From the NCBI GenBank assembly GCA_941918925.1, contig OW799237.1:112386515-112450514 (forward strand): 64,000 bases of DNA. Reading direction: 5' to 3'. Source of the DNA: Phyto melanocephala (taxonomy: Eukaryota; Arthropoda; Insecta; Diptera; Rhinophoridae). Position numbers and translations under genes: made by a program. The notes below the pieces were generated by a model. It saw nothing but the letters and a program-made list of their open reading frames with translations. It made no database searches and was not told the DNA's origin. Of the stretch, positions 32,911 through 43,842 are shown in pieces (positions within the stretch are counted from its first letter, which is position 1; every line of letters starts with the position of its first letter).

Positions 32911-34874
32911 TAATATATTTTTTTTTATTTATCTTTTAACTTAATTAGAACGCCTTATCAATTGACTTTTATCGCCAAAAAGTATATAGACAGACAATTT
33001 AAATAATAATTTTGGATACTTTAAGAGGACAGCAAATTTCATTTATTTATTATTTATTTATTTCCTATTAACTGGATAAATTTGGATAAAATTTTAAAAA
33101 ATCCTTAGACATAAAAAATTATTTAATTTAGTGAAACTAAACAAAACGCATTTGTATCGGAATAGAAAGAGTAAAATGCGGGTCCTTTCTTTTGCTTTTC
33201 CAGTAAATTCCAATAACTGAGTAAATAATGAGTAATTTAAAGAAATTACTCTCACAAGAAAAATTTGGAAAAAATAGTACGCGAACGAAAATTTTAAAAA
33301 AATGATCAGATATTTAAAACAGCTGTTCGATTTAGACACGTTGTTTTGTAATATATTTTATTTTTTATTACTCAATGTTATTCCTAAATATAAATACTAG
33401 AATTTTTATATGAAAATATTTCTGAAACGGTTATTATAAATGTATAAATTTTTCGTTTACGTATACTAAAAAGACTTATTTGACAAACATTTCTACATCT
33501 GTCAAATAAGCCTTTTATAAACCTAAAAAATTTTTTATGAATACATTAGTTAGTTTGTTAAAAGTTTTTTTAATTTTAAGTTGATTTATAAAAAAAATTT
33601 ACGACAACAAATTTCGGTCTTTTTTGCATTTATTGAATATTTGAAAAAATATGTTTTTCACAGTAAACTTTATCATAAGTTAAAAAGGTTCAGCATAAAC
33701 TTTAAAATACTAAGTAAAAGAACTGCCACTTAATGGGAAAATATATTGAGAAAGTAAAATTTACGTTTTAAACAACAAAAAAAATTAACGGTTCTGCGAA
33801 ATTATATAATACCTAGTTCATATTTAATCGCTGATTATGTACACTGCTATTTTTTAAATAGCTTATTGTTATAAGTATGTTAATTTGTAAAACTTTATTA
33901 TTATTCAAAGTTTAAAACAAAAATTTAAAAAAATTAATGCAAGTTTTAAGATTTTTTATGTTGCGTCAAAAATAATCTTTTAATGCATAAACTTGCGTTT
34001 CCAGGTTATAACTGTTATGTTGTCCCCGTTCTTATACTATTAAAGTTAATTTGTTTAGTTGTATTACTTAAATACCAAAATACTGTTTTTTCGCTCAAAG
34101 CTTTTTAAATAAAAATAAATATTTAAAAGATTCGCAAGGAATCTCAAAACCTACAATCCCATTACTATACGTTATTTCTTTTGCTATAGGTATTTACTCC
34201 TTAGTGCTATCAGCTGTTTACCGGCTGGTGATGTTGCCAAATAACAACAAAAATGTATACAAAATCAAAACAATAAACAAAAATGGTTAGTATACGTTAG
34301 TGGTGGTGTTGGAAGAGGTGATAAGAGTACTTTATTTATAAAGCTGCGCAATTTTTTATATTATGTTCTAAATTTGATTGTTGTTAAAAAATAAGAAACA
34401 GTTGAGTGTTATGTAGGTATAACTTCAAAATTGTTTTCTCGTTTCTAAGTTAACAATAGAGAGCTTTAAATACAAAAAAAATTAAAAAAAAAAATAAATA
34501 AAAATAATATAAATGTACTTTTACACATATAAAATATTTTTTCTTAAACCAGTGAAATAGTGTTGACAATATCTATCTGCGCGTATTATTATTAAAATTT
34601 AAATAAAGTTTTGTGTTAAATAACATTGTGAATAAAGGGATTTTACTTCAAATTTTCATATATGTACATACACAAGTTATTACATATGTATGTATGTATG
34701 TAAGTAGGTAATAAAAATTGTCTGCAAAAATAGGATTTTTCACATATATGTACATACATACATATAGTGTGCCACAACTAAAAATTCTAAATTTTTTAAG
34801 GAGAGTGAAAAAACTGCTTATTTAAGTGTTTCTAATATTAAGAAAATAAATAATTAATTCCATTATGTAAATAG
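32911..34874. other. Intergenic AT-rich DNA with a Harbinger-like MITE fragment
   Basis: At 33474-33545 the right arm and centre of the 'gggccgtattcataaa' MITE are recognisable ('tgtcaaataagccttttata', 'ttttttatgaatac'), without GGGCC ends. The rest is AT-rich with TATG microsatellites (34684-34702). No gene was seen. Confidence 0.45.
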
Positions 34875-35046
34875 TCAGTAAACTGCAGTCCGGAGAACAT
34901 TTTTTTGTTTAAGCTTTTATTTTCGAAGTTTGACAATTAAAATTAGAGTATTATTTTTTAACTGCGGACTTTGACAGCTAAAGTTAAAAATATGTAAAAA
35001 ATAATCAGCTGACGAATCAAGACTACCTGATGAATAAATTTGCCGT
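34875..35046 (+). mobile_element. hAT-like MITE, copy 3, left end degraded
   Basis: It shares 'ctgcagtccggagaacattt', the 'gactttgacagctaaagtt' block and the right end 'tacctgatgaataaatttgc' with copy 1. The left terminal repeat is decayed, so no target duplication can be assigned. Confidence 0.55.
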
Positions 35047-35574
35047 AATTTTGCTATATTCTTTTTAATTTTATATTGTGCTTGCAAAAACTAAAATAGA
35101 ATTTTGAGTTATAGGTGTATCTAATTTGCTTAAGAGTCACACGACCACATGGTAAAAGTCCAAAGATGGTCACCTCCACTATACAATTAAAAAAAAAATT
35201 CGCCAAAAATTAATTTTTCTTCGAAATTTAAAAATATTTTCACATCAAGATAACTGTTCAAAATACCTTTTAAAAATTCCCTTAAATGTGTAAGTTACAT
35301 ACCGTCTAAAGTTAAAAAGATATTAAGGTTGAAACTTAAAAAACTATAAAATTTGATATCAGATTTACATAAGAAGTTACAGGCATCCAAGTTAGGAGTA
35401 GGTTGAAAGGTTTTTAATTTGATACCCATATTGATGGGTCTAGAAATTAAATCTAATAACTTAGGTTCTTTATTACTAAGTAATACATATTTATAATTTG
35501 GCCTGGAAGGCTTTGTATTGCTGCGTTTAATAAATAAATAAATGGGTTTAGAAAAAAAATTATCCGCCATTATG
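35047..35574. other. Intergenic DNA, nothing recognised
   Basis: A minus-strand frame of 91 codons (35295-35570) has no motif I can name and no supporting context. I treat it as unsupported. Confidence 0.3.
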
Positions 35575-36030
35575 TTTAGGACGCCATGTTGGATTTTAAC
35601 TTTTTCATAGTTTACTGTATTCTACTGGTCAAGCCCTTTTATTTGACACCCATATTGTGGTGGTTGAAGGGAGCAAAGCCGTTATTACTATTTACCCATA
35701 AACATATCTGCCATTTTATTTTAATTTTTCTCAGCAGTAATTTTTGATACTATTGCTTGTATTCTGGTGTACTTAGCAAGTCAAAAAAATAGTAATGAAC
35801 TTTAATAACTTAATATATTTAAAATTGTATATATTTTTCAAAACTATTATTGCCTTTAACTTTGTTGGTTAGTAACCGATTTATAAAAATATTAAGATAT
35901 CCCTAGAGTCATCTATAAATTAACCTAGGACTGACAATTTTTATGATAAAAATATGGAAAAAAAAACAGAGACAATCTTGTTTATTGATCATATCTCAGA
36001 AAGTTATGGGCGATCATGCTGGATTTTAAT
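35575..36030 (+). repeat. Helentron/DINE-like repeat, copy 5, fragment
   Basis: 'tttttcatagtttactgtat' and 'tcaagcccttttatttgaca', through 'catatctcagaaagttatgg', match the central part of copies 1 and 3. Both ends are missing. Confidence 0.5.
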
Positions 36031-36375
36031 AGCGATCAATACAATATATTTATTGTATATATTTATAAAATTATATATCTTGTCTAATATTTCCTTAAAT
36101 AAATAAGTTGTATTGATTAAAAAAATCTAAATGGACTGTTTCTGAGATTTGTATTTTTTTTTAATATTTTAAAAGAATCGTCTAATTTTTTTCATAATAT
36201 TTATATTGATAACTTGTGCTTTTTCTTGAGCTTGATATCACTTTTTGTTTTTTTATAAAAAATTTGTATATTTACCCTGAAGAAGCTATCCATTTTTTGG
36301 TAGCAAAATATTGCTGTTATTACATTTTTTTTTTCATAAAGAACAAAAAGTTATCTTAAGCTCAAGAAAAAGAAC

Positions 36376-36557
36376 TGTTGAGAATTTATGGCAACTCTTT
36401 CTATAACAATGTGAACGACGTTACTATTGATTGAGTATTCTTTGTAATTTTATTCATTCAAATTTTTATATCGACTTGTATAACAACGTATTTTTTAATA
36501 TCTAGAATATTCCTAATAAAACAGTTTTTCTTTTTAAATCAAACTAAATATTAAACA
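36376..36557 (+). repeat. 5' LTR of copia element
   Basis: It is 182 bp with TG...CA ends. A polyadenylation signal AATAAA lies at 36515-36520. No canonical TATA box is obvious at the expected spacing. The sequence is the same as the 3' LTR. Confidence 0.93.
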
Positions 36558-36572
36558 GGTTATGGGCCCAGG
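36558..36572 (+). other. Primer-binding site (initiator tRNA-Met internal type)
   Basis: 'ggttatgggcccagg' directly follows the 5' LTR. Known copia elements prime on a cleaved initiator tRNA-Met rather than its 3' CCA end, and this sequence corresponds to that anticodon-region complement. Confidence 0.85.
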
Positions 36573-36693
36573 ACAAAGTCCATGTTAATGTGTGCCTCGA
36601 GAAAAAAGAAAAAATATATATAACGTTTTTTTAAGAAAATTTAAATATTTTAATTCTTCAAAAGAGTGAATAAAAGAAATACGTTAATAGAAA

Positions 36694-39600
36694 ATGTCAT
36701 CAATATACCAGATTGAAAAACTCGACGACACAAATTACGATAGTTGGAGTATCCAAATGCGTAGTGTGCTTATCCATAGCGGCTGGTGGAAAGTTGTGAA
36801 TGGCGAAGTCAAAAAGGAAGCTGCAGTCGATAATAATGAAAGAACAAAATGGGATGAAGACGATCAACGTGCACTGGCTACAATTACTTTAAGCGTTAAG
36901 CCATCGCAGCTAAGTATTTTTAAAAATTGTGAAACTTCTTATGAGGCTTGGAAAAAGTTGGAGGAAACTTATAAGCCTAGAGGCCCAATACAGAAGGTTG
37001 CTATATATAAACGTCTTTTGAACCTAACAATGGATGAGGGTGCTAGTGTTAGTCGGCATGTGAGTACCTTTGCAGAATTGGCAGACAAGCTTACTGAATC
37101 TGGTATACCTCTTAATGAGGAATTTTTGACAATAATGCTGCTATCTAGTTTACCAAGTGACTTTGAGCATTTCGTCATCGCCATGGAAACGCGAGATACA
37201 TTACCAAGTTTATCAACAGTAAAGCAAAAGTTATTAGAAGAAGGCGAAAGACATAAAGAAAAGCTCGAACGAGAAGCAACGTCAGTTAATACACAGCAGG
37301 CCTTTGTGATGAACTCCCAGAAATCTAAAAACATAAGAGACAAAAAACAAAGTAAGAACAAATTCAAGGGCAAATGCTACAACTGTGGTCTAACAGGACA
37401 TTTTGCAAGCAAATGCACAAAACCGAAAAAAGAACGTACACAACTCTTACACACGTATACACAAACATATAAGAAGAAAGCAGCAGCGTGGTGTGTTGAC
37501 AGCGGTGCAACTGCACATATGTGTTGTAATAAAGAAATGTTTGAAAAGTTTCAAGTACATACGGAGAACATTTCGTTGGTGGGCCAACACCAAATATTAG
37601 CCCAAGGAAAAGGTGATGTGCAGATTAAGAATAATAACGGTCTTCAAATTAAATTCCAAGAAGTTCTATATTCCCCAGAATTACAGATGAATTTTTTGTC
37701 TGTCAGTCGTGTCGTAGAAAAGGGATTGAAGGTTATATTTGATTCATCTGGTGCTACTATTCAGCGTTCTGATGGTACAATAATATTAAAGGCGGTAAAA
37801 CAAGGCAATCTATTTATAGCAAATGGTAAAGAAAATCAACTTTTTGCGGCAACATCGTCAACTCGGGTTTGGCATGATAGATTCGGTCACGTTAATTTCA
37901 AGTCTTTGAAGTTTTTGTCAGATAAATCAATGGTAGCTGGTATGCAATTAAAAGATAATGAATCAACACATTGCAGAACATGCATGGTAAGTAAAATCCA
38001 TGTTAGTACGTTTCCAAAGGAATCTACTACGAGATCGAAGGAACTATTGGAACTTATTCATAGCGACGTGTGTGGTCCCTTTAATGTCAACTCTTTAGGA
38101 GGCTCAAGGTATTTTGTCACATTTATTGACGACTATTCCAGGAGAATATTTGTTTATTTTCTAAAAGCCAAAAGCGAAGTTTTTACCAAATTTAAAGTAT
38201 TTAAGCAAATGGTTGAGAAGCAGACTGGCCACAAAATTAAGTCAATTAGAAGTGATAATGGCCGTGAATATATAAATAAAGAGTTTGAAAATTTTTTGGA
38301 ACGTGAAGGCATTACTCGTCAGCTTACAGTACCATATACTCCCCAACAAAATGGCGTTGCCGAGCGCGCTAATCGTACCTTGATAGAAATGGCACGTTCG
38401 ATGATGGTCCACACGAATGTTAAGCAAAACTTATGGGCTGAAGCGATTAACACGGCTGCATACCTACGTAACAGATGTACAACTAGAATATTGGGCGATA
38501 AAACACCGTATGAAGTTTGGTTCAATCGTAAGCCAAATGTCAAACATTTAAAAATTTTTGGATCTCATGCTGTAGCACTTAATAAGGCTGGTAGTGGTAA
38601 ATTTGAGGCTAAGGGAGATAATTTCGTCATGGTTGGTTATTCCCAGGTGGCTAAAGCTTACCGCTTATATAATGAAAATACTAAAAAAATAATAGAACGA
38701 CGTGATGTTCTTTTTGACGAGAGTAGCTTCTTGAAACTTAAAACCGGTGAAGAAATAACAAAACAAGATAATGATTATTTCATAATTGATATGTCAAAAC
38801 AAAATGTACGCAAGATGAACAATGAAATTCAGTCTGATGGAGAACCTGTGTCTAACGACGATGATAATGAAGAAGAAATGTGTTCTTTAGATTCTGATTT
38901 TGCTGGTTTTGAAACAGCTGATGAAGCTGTATCGAACGAAGAAAGTTCCGTTCCAGAAAAGAATGTTGGCACTAATAAAAGGGGTAGGCCAAAGTTGATA
39001 AGAACTGGCAAACCTGGTAGACCAAGAAAGTGTCCAGAATTGTACAACATTGTCGAGGAAAATGTTCCAGTCACAGTAGAGGAGGCTTTAAACAGTACAA
39101 ACAGCACCAATTGGCGAAATGCCATGAAATCCGAAATGATATCATTGCAAAACAATGAGACTTGGACTTTAGTAGACTTGCCGAATCATGCAAGAGTAAT
39201 TAATTGTAAGTGGGTTTTTTCTTTAAAAAAGAACAAACTTGGCCAGATTGAGCGATTTAAAGCTCGACTTGTGGCAAAAGGCTGCAACCAGAAATTTGGC
39301 ATAGACTACAGTGAAACGTTTTCCCCTGTAGTCAGGTATTCTACAATTCGTTTGGTATTAGCTTTGGCAGTGTATTGGAGAATGCATTTGCATCAGATTG
39401 ACGTAAGTTCAGCGTACTTAAACAGTGAGGTGCAACACGAGATATATATGCGTCAACCTGAATTGTTTGTTGACTCAGAACATCCGAATAGAGTTCTTAA
39501 ACTACGTAAAGCAATATATGGCTTAAAACAATCAGGAAAAGAGTGGTTTGATAAGCTTAGTCGTGTACTTAAAGAAATTGGTTTTCACCAAAGTGAAAAT

Positions 39601-40602
39601 GAGCCATGCTTATATATGATGTCATTTAAGGGTGACTTAGTGTTACTAGCTGTTTACGTGGATGACATACTTATTGGCTGTAAGAACGAAGCGATAGTTT
39701 CTGAAGTGAAAAAATTATTAGCCGAAAGGTTCCCAGTTACCGACAAGGGCAAGTTACACTATTATCTTGGCATAGAAGTAGAACGTGAAGGGGACGTTGG
39801 TGTAATAACTATTTCACAGTCCCAATACATCCGGGAATTACTTAAGGAATATGGGATGGAGAATTGTAAGCCCGTATCAACACCATTAGAAGCCAACTAC
39901 CAGGTCACATGTCATGAAGAAGGTTGTAAAACAATTAATCAACAGGATTATCAGTCTGCAATAGGCGCTCTTATGTATCTTGCTTTAACCAGTAGACCTG
40001 ATATCCTACATTCTGTTGCCAAGCTGGCACAGAGAAACTCTAATCCGCATGTCGAGCATATGCAAGCAATCAAACGTATTTTGCGATACCTTCGTGGTAC
40101 TATTGAAAAAAAAATCGTTTATAAGAATGAAGAAAGCTTAGTGGCTGGTTTTGTTGATGCAGATTGGGATGGCAATGCTTTAGACCGCAAATCATATACT
40201 GGATTTATATTCTACGTGAACGGCTGTCCAGTTTCATGGGAGTCTCGCAAACAATCGTGTGTTGCATTGAGTTCAACAGAGGCAGAATATATGGCAATGT
40301 CCGACGCGGTCAAAGAGGCGACATTTTTAAAAAAATTACTTATGGAAATTGGCTACATAACAGACGAAGCTGTTATATTAAACATCGACAATCAAGGTGC
40401 AGAAAAATTGGCAACTAACCCAGTGTATCATAAACGTACTAAGCACATCGACATACGGTTCCATCATGTGCGTGAAGTAGTAAAGAAAGGAGATATAGTA
40501 TTAAATTATTGTCCAACTCAACATATGATAGCGGATATACTAACTAAAAATCTTTCGAAGAATAAGCACTTGGGTTTTGTTGAACTGATGAAAATGACAT
40601 AA
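36694..40602 (+). CDS. Copia Gag-Pol polyprotein (1302 aa)
   Basis: A single frame carries all functions of a Ty1/copia element in order. Residues 1-210 are a Gag domain of the UBN2 type. A CCHC zinc knuckle has C228, C231, H236 and C241. The aspartic protease motif DSGA is at 269-272. The integrase HHCC finger has H394, H399, C427 and C430, and the integrase core D458, D521 and E557 (D-x62-D-x35-E). A reverse transcriptase follows with QID at 901-903 and YVDD at 988-991, then an RNase H with D1155, E1198 and D1232. Between integrase and RT lie two AT-hook-like motifs, KRGRPK (about 762-767) and KPGRPRK (about 773-779). No stop or frameshift interrupts it. Its location in the integrase-pol-RNaseH order excludes gypsy and BEL. 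Confidence 0.95.
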   Translation: MSSIYQIEKLDDTNYDSWSIQMRSVLIHSGWWKVVNGEVKKEAAVDNNERTKWDEDDQRALATITLSVKPSQLSIFKNCETSYEAWKKLEETYKPRGPIQKVAIYKRLLNLTMDEGASVSRHVSTFAELADKLTESGIPLNEEFLTIMLLSSLPSDFEHFVIAMETRDTLPSLSTVKQKLLEEGERHKEKLEREATSVNTQQAFVMNSQKSKNIRDKKQSKNKFKGKCYNCGLTGHFASKCTKPKKERTQLLHTYTQTYKKKAAAWCVDSGATAHMCCNKEMFEKFQVHTENISLVGQHQILAQGKGDVQIKNNNGLQIKFQEVLYSPELQMNFLSVSRVVEKGLKVIFDSSGATIQRSDGTIILKAVKQGNLFIANGKENQLFAATSSTRVWHDRFGHVNFKSLKFLSDKSMVAGMQLKDNESTHCRTCMVSKIHVSTFPKESTTRSKELLELIHSDVCGPFNVNSLGGSRYFVTFIDDYSRRIFVYFLKAKSEVFTKFKVFKQMVEKQTGHKIKSIRSDNGREYINKEFENFLEREGITRQLTVPYTPQQNGVAERANRTLIEMARSMMVHTNVKQNLWAEAINTAAYLRNRCTTRILGDKTPYEVWFNRKPNVKHLKIFGSHAVALNKAGSGKFEAKGDNFVMVGYSQVAKAYRLYNENTKKIIERRDVLFDESSFLKLKTGEEITKQDNDYFIIDMSKQNVRKMNNEIQSDGEPVSNDDDNEEEMCSLDSDFAGFETADEAVSNEESSVPEKNVGTNKRGRPKLIRTGKPGRPRKCPELYNIVEENVPVTVEEALNSTNSTNWRNAMKSEMISLQNNETWTLVDLPNHARVINCKWVFSLKKNKLGQIERFKARLVAKGCNQKFGIDYSETFSPVVRYSTIRLVLALAVYWRMHLHQIDVSSAYLNSEVQHEIYMRQPELFVDSEHPNRVLKLRKAIYGLKQSGKEWFDKLSRVLKEIGFHQSENEPCLYMMSFKGDLVLLAVYVDDILIGCKNEAIVSEVKKLLAERFPVTDKGKLHYYLGIEVEREGDVGVITISQSQYIRELLKEYGMENCKPVSTPLEANYQVTCHEEGCKTINQQDYQSAIGALMYLALTSRPDILHSVAKLAQRNSNPHVEHMQAIKRILRYLRGTIEKKIVYKNEESLVAGFVDADWDGNALDRKSYTGFIFYVNGCPVSWESRKQSCVALSSTEAEYMAMSDAVKEATFLKKLLMEIGYITDEAVILNIDNQGAEKLATNPVYHKRTKHIDIRFHHVREVVKKGDIVLNYCPTQHMIADILTKNLSKNKHLGFVELMKMT

Positions 40603-40645
40603 AAATTTGTATTTATTTTGTTTTTTGGAAAATGTCATTCACATT

Positions 40646-40654
40646 GAGGAGGAG
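40646..40654 (+). other. Polypurine tract of copia element
   Basis: 'gaggaggag' directly precedes the 3' LTR and would prime plus-strand synthesis. Confidence 0.8.
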
Positions 40655-40836
40655 TGTTGAGAATTTATGGCAACTCTTTCTATAACAATGTGAACGACGT
40701 TACTATTGATTGAGTATTCTTTGTAATTTTATTCATTCAAATTTTTATATCGACTTGTATAACAACGTATTTTTTAATATCTAGAATATTCCTAATAAAA
40801 CAGTTTTTCTTTTTAAATCAAACTAAATATTAAACA
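40655..40836 (+). repeat. 3' LTR of copia element
   Basis: It is 182 bp and appears identical to the 5' LTR. Its AATAAA falls at about 40794-40799. Confidence 0.93.
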
Positions 40837-40855
40837 AGAACATATATCATAAAAT

Positions 40856-41262
40856 CCATGTCACGCACTGTTACAGAGTGCGAATAATTGCAACTAATTT
40901 TGTTAAAAAAATATCTTTTGTTAAAGCAGATTTGCCGCTATTATTATTTAATTTTATGCTCTTTTAAAAATTTATAAAGCACTTATTAATAGGTTTTCTA
41001 ATTTCGTTAGTATAAATCAAAATGTATCGTACGCACATGTTACAAAATTTACCTTTTGAACATTTTATGTCAGTTTCTATCAAAAATTTCTGCGAATTTA
41101 CTTCAGATAAAAATTCATATTTTTAACAGCTAGAAGAAGCAATCTTAGATTATACGAAAAGTTATATTATCTGAAAAAATATATATATATTCATCTTTTA
41201 CTAATTTTTAACATCGTCACGCACATGTGTGACGGATGACTTTTCTGTGGAATTCATGATAT
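40856..41262. other. Intergenic AT-rich DNA, nothing recognised
   Basis: No gene or repeat was identified. The next inverted-repeat element begins at about 41263. Confidence 0.35.
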
Positions 41263-41630
41263 TTAATATTTTACAATAATTCTTTATTTATATATTTAAT
41301 TATCCAAGCCTAAGGTCATACAACAGTTTTTATTCTTTTTTTTTTTTTTTATATATAAAAAGCAAAAAAATTTTTTAAAAATTTTTATTATTAGTATAAA
41401 AAAAAAAAAAAAAAAAAAAAAGAAAAATTTTGTAATATTTGTTAATTTTTGTTAATTTGTTAATTAATTTTCCTGAAGATGCTACACGAAGGAGTAGCGA
41501 AATATTGAAAAATAAAATATTGTTTAAATTGTGTTGCTTTTTATATATAAAAAAAAAGAATAAAAACTGTTGTATGACCTTAGGCTTGGATAATTAAATA
41601 TATAAATTTATAAAAAAAAAGAGGTCAAAT
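41263..41630. repeat. Inverted-repeat element with hammerhead-like core
   Basis: The left arm includes 'ccaagcctaaggtcatacaa' and 'cagtttttattctttttt' (41307-41345), and the right arm is its complement (about 41550-41600, 'gttgtatgaccttaggcttg'). The arms are about 90 bp. A third, diverged arm copy follows at 41680-41735 ('gtccctaagatcatgcaaca'). The centre holds CTGAAGA (41473-41479), a GCTAC/GTAGC stem, then GAAA (41499-41502) and TATTG. The element may be Penelope-like or a non-autonomous fold-back element. Confidence 0.55.
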
Positions 41631-41639
41631 AAAATAAAT

Positions 41640-42472
41640 AATTATAATTCTTTATTTTTATTTGATCTTTTTTAATTCTTATAATATTTAATTATACGTC
41701 CCTAAGATCATGCAACAGTTTTATTTAAAAGTTAACAAACAAAAACTTAAAACAATATTGTATTCAATAGTTCGCTACAATTAATATTTTAGTTAATATT
41801 TAGTAAAAGACATTAAGTTTACATAGAAGAACTGCAATTTTTGTTTCCATAAATTAAATACATATCCTATAAATAATATTTCCTTCTATGGAAGGTGCAC
41901 GCCTTCTGTTATTTACACGGTCATTTAACCAATACAATAAATAAAATATATTTTTTTTTAATAAATTTTTAAATTTATTAAGGGTTGATTAAACAAAATT
42001 TAAAAAAAAAATAAATAAATAAAACAAACTTATTCCTATTTTTTGTAATGTGTATGTATGTTTGTATGTATAAATAATAATATACATACATAAAATACTA
42101 TTATACTATTAAAAAAATATATATCAATTGTTTGTTTTTATTTTTAAAAATATATTTTTGATATTATGTGTTAAATTTTTATGCTTAATGTTATTGCTAA
42201 TTAGTATGTGAAAAGTTTGACTTTGAAGGCTTTGTATTACTTTCACAAATGAAAACATTATAACAAAATTTTACATAACCAAATGATTTAAAATTGGTGG
42301 TTAAATTCCATTCAGATTTTTATCAACATAAAATATCATGTTATATGTACATACATGAGTTCAGAAACGCTTACAGAGAAAAAAATATCAATTAAATCAG
42401 TACTAAAAAATTATTAAAATGAATTCAATTAACAATATTTTTTTTTTTTTAATTGAACCACTTCTATAATTA
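41640..42472. other. Intergenic AT-rich DNA
   Basis: Apart from the extra arm fragment at 41680-41735, the segment holds only microsatellite-like TATG runs (42051-42070) and homopolymers. No gene was seen. Confidence 0.35.
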
Positions 42473-42589
42473 GGGCCGTATTCATAAAAAATATTTTAGG
42501 TTTATTGAGGGCTTATTTGACAAATTTCTCTACAACATCTGTCAAATAAGCCTTTAATAAACCTAAAATATTTTTTATGAATATGACCC
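42473..42589. mobile_element. PIF/Harbinger-like fold-back MITE, copy 2
   Basis: 'gggccgtattcataaaaaat' and '...attttttatgaatatgaccc' are arms of a 117-bp near-palindrome with loop 'aatttctctacaacatc'. The 3-bp duplication 'tta' flanks both ends (42470-42472 and 42590-42592). It is the same family as 13978-14069. Confidence 0.68.
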
Positions 42590-42754
42590 TTAAAATTTTG
42601 GAATAATTTAAATAAAGTATTTATTATATACATATGTAATTTATTGATCCTATTTGAAACAAAATTACCCGAAAATAATATTTACATATTTCTGTAATTT
42701 TGTTTTATTTATATTTAACATACATTTCTTACCTTATAAGAAAAAAAAAAAAAA

Positions 42755-43047
42755 ACAGTGCAATATTCGGCCGTGCCGAATCTTATATACCCTTGCAACG
42801 TGAAGTCATGTAATAAAATCCCATTGTAAAATTATAAATTGAGTATTCGCATGTATGTTTAAAAAAAAATTAAAAAAAAATTTAAACAAAAATAAAATAA
42901 AAAAAAAAGTTTTTTGGCTCAGCTGGGATTCGATGCCCTAACCAGATTCGTTCACTCTAACCAGTATACCACGTTTGTATGTATGTTGTTGTTGTGAAAA
43001 AAAACTAGGTGGTCGTGGTTTTTTGTTTATATCTTTGTTGATTATCT
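42755..43047 (+). mobile_element. Helentron/DINE-like compound repeat, copy 6, right part missing
   Basis: The palindrome attcggc-cgt-gccgaat (about 42765-42781), 'atacccttgcaacgtgaagt', a short A-rich tract and the tRNA-like segment (about 42915-42980) are present. The sequence diverges from the family after 'tggtcgtggttttttg' and lacks the mini-me core. Confidence 0.6.
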
Positions 43048-43842
43048 ACTTTTTTTCAAAAACTTTTTATTTCAATTATTTTTTTATTTATTTATTTATT
43101 CATAAAATAATACAAAAAGCCTCATTGCCAATTAACAGTATTGTAAAGCATATAAATACATCAGTAATTATATCTTATATTTACAAAAGAATTAAATTTT
43201 TTCTGTGTAATGAAAAGTTATTTATTTATTATTCTGCATTTAGTTGAAATGAGTTAAAACTGATTTGAATTAGAGAAATATGTTAGCTATACTCGTATGT
43301 AATATTAATAATATAAAAGGTGTACTTAAAATTTTTAGGTTCACTGTAAATTCAATTTTGTTAATTTTCTCCATAGATACAGAAAAATAGTGTATAAGCA
43401 GCCCCATCTTAGTTATATTCCATCATCGCTTACAACTTGTTTTTCTGTTTGTTCGTATTTTTTTATCAGCTAATTCCAACTTGGACCATTTGTGGCATGT
43501 ATGTAGCTGAATACAATTTTTAAATGTACATCCATGATATCTGCTCAAGTACCGCAACGAGTCACAACCGACAAACATATTTTTATTTTTTGCTTTTTAT
43601 TTGACTGCAAAAGTTGCATGAAAAAAAACTTAGTACTAGTTATGCATATGTATGTCTGTAATTTTATTTACTTAAAATGCATACAGAATACATACATACA
43701 TACATCCATATGTATATGTATACATAAATGCAAAAGAAAAATCGTTGTTTTTATATATATATATATATATGTATGTAACTACCCTGCCAACAAATGAAAG
43801 TTCTATTTTGGATAGTAGTGACTTAATAGTCCCTTTCTGTCT
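43048..43842. other. Intergenic AT-rich DNA with microsatellites
   Basis: CATA repeats (43690-43710) and a TA run (43755-43772) precede the SINE. The open frame at 43534-43797 crosses these microsatellites and is not a gene. Confidence 0.4.

Larger units (their letters stand above)
36376..40836 (+). mobile_element. Full-length Ty1/copia LTR retrotransposon
   Basis: The 4461-bp element is flanked by 5-bp target duplications 'agaac' (36371-36375 and 40837-40841). The LTRs at 36376-36557 and 40655-40836 are each 182 bp, begin TGTTGA and end TTAAACA, and look identical by eye. The primer-binding site is 'ggttatgggcccag' directly after the 5' LTR (36558). It matches the internal initiator-Met tRNA half used by Drosophila copia. 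A polypurine tract 'gaggaggag' abuts the 3' LTR (40646-40654). The single uninterrupted Gag-Pol frame and identical LTRs point to a recent, possibly still active insertion. Confidence 0.95.
36218..40855. repeat. Inverted-repeat element with hammerhead-like core, split by copia
   Basis: The left arm 'gtgctttttcttgagcttga' (about 36218-36245) is mirrored at about 36345-36375 ('aagttatcttaagctcaaga'). Beyond the copia insertion the arm goes on as 'agaacatatatcat' (40837-40850), against the left-arm complement 'agcacaagttatcaat'. The centre has CTGAAGA (36277-36283), a GCTA/TAGC stem and AAAATATTG, like the element at 41270-41630. The target is thus an older repeat of about 170 bp. Confidence 0.5.

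Noticed and set aside
36969..39155. Antisense open frames inside the copia element
   Set aside because: They are shadows of the strongly supported Gag-Pol frame.
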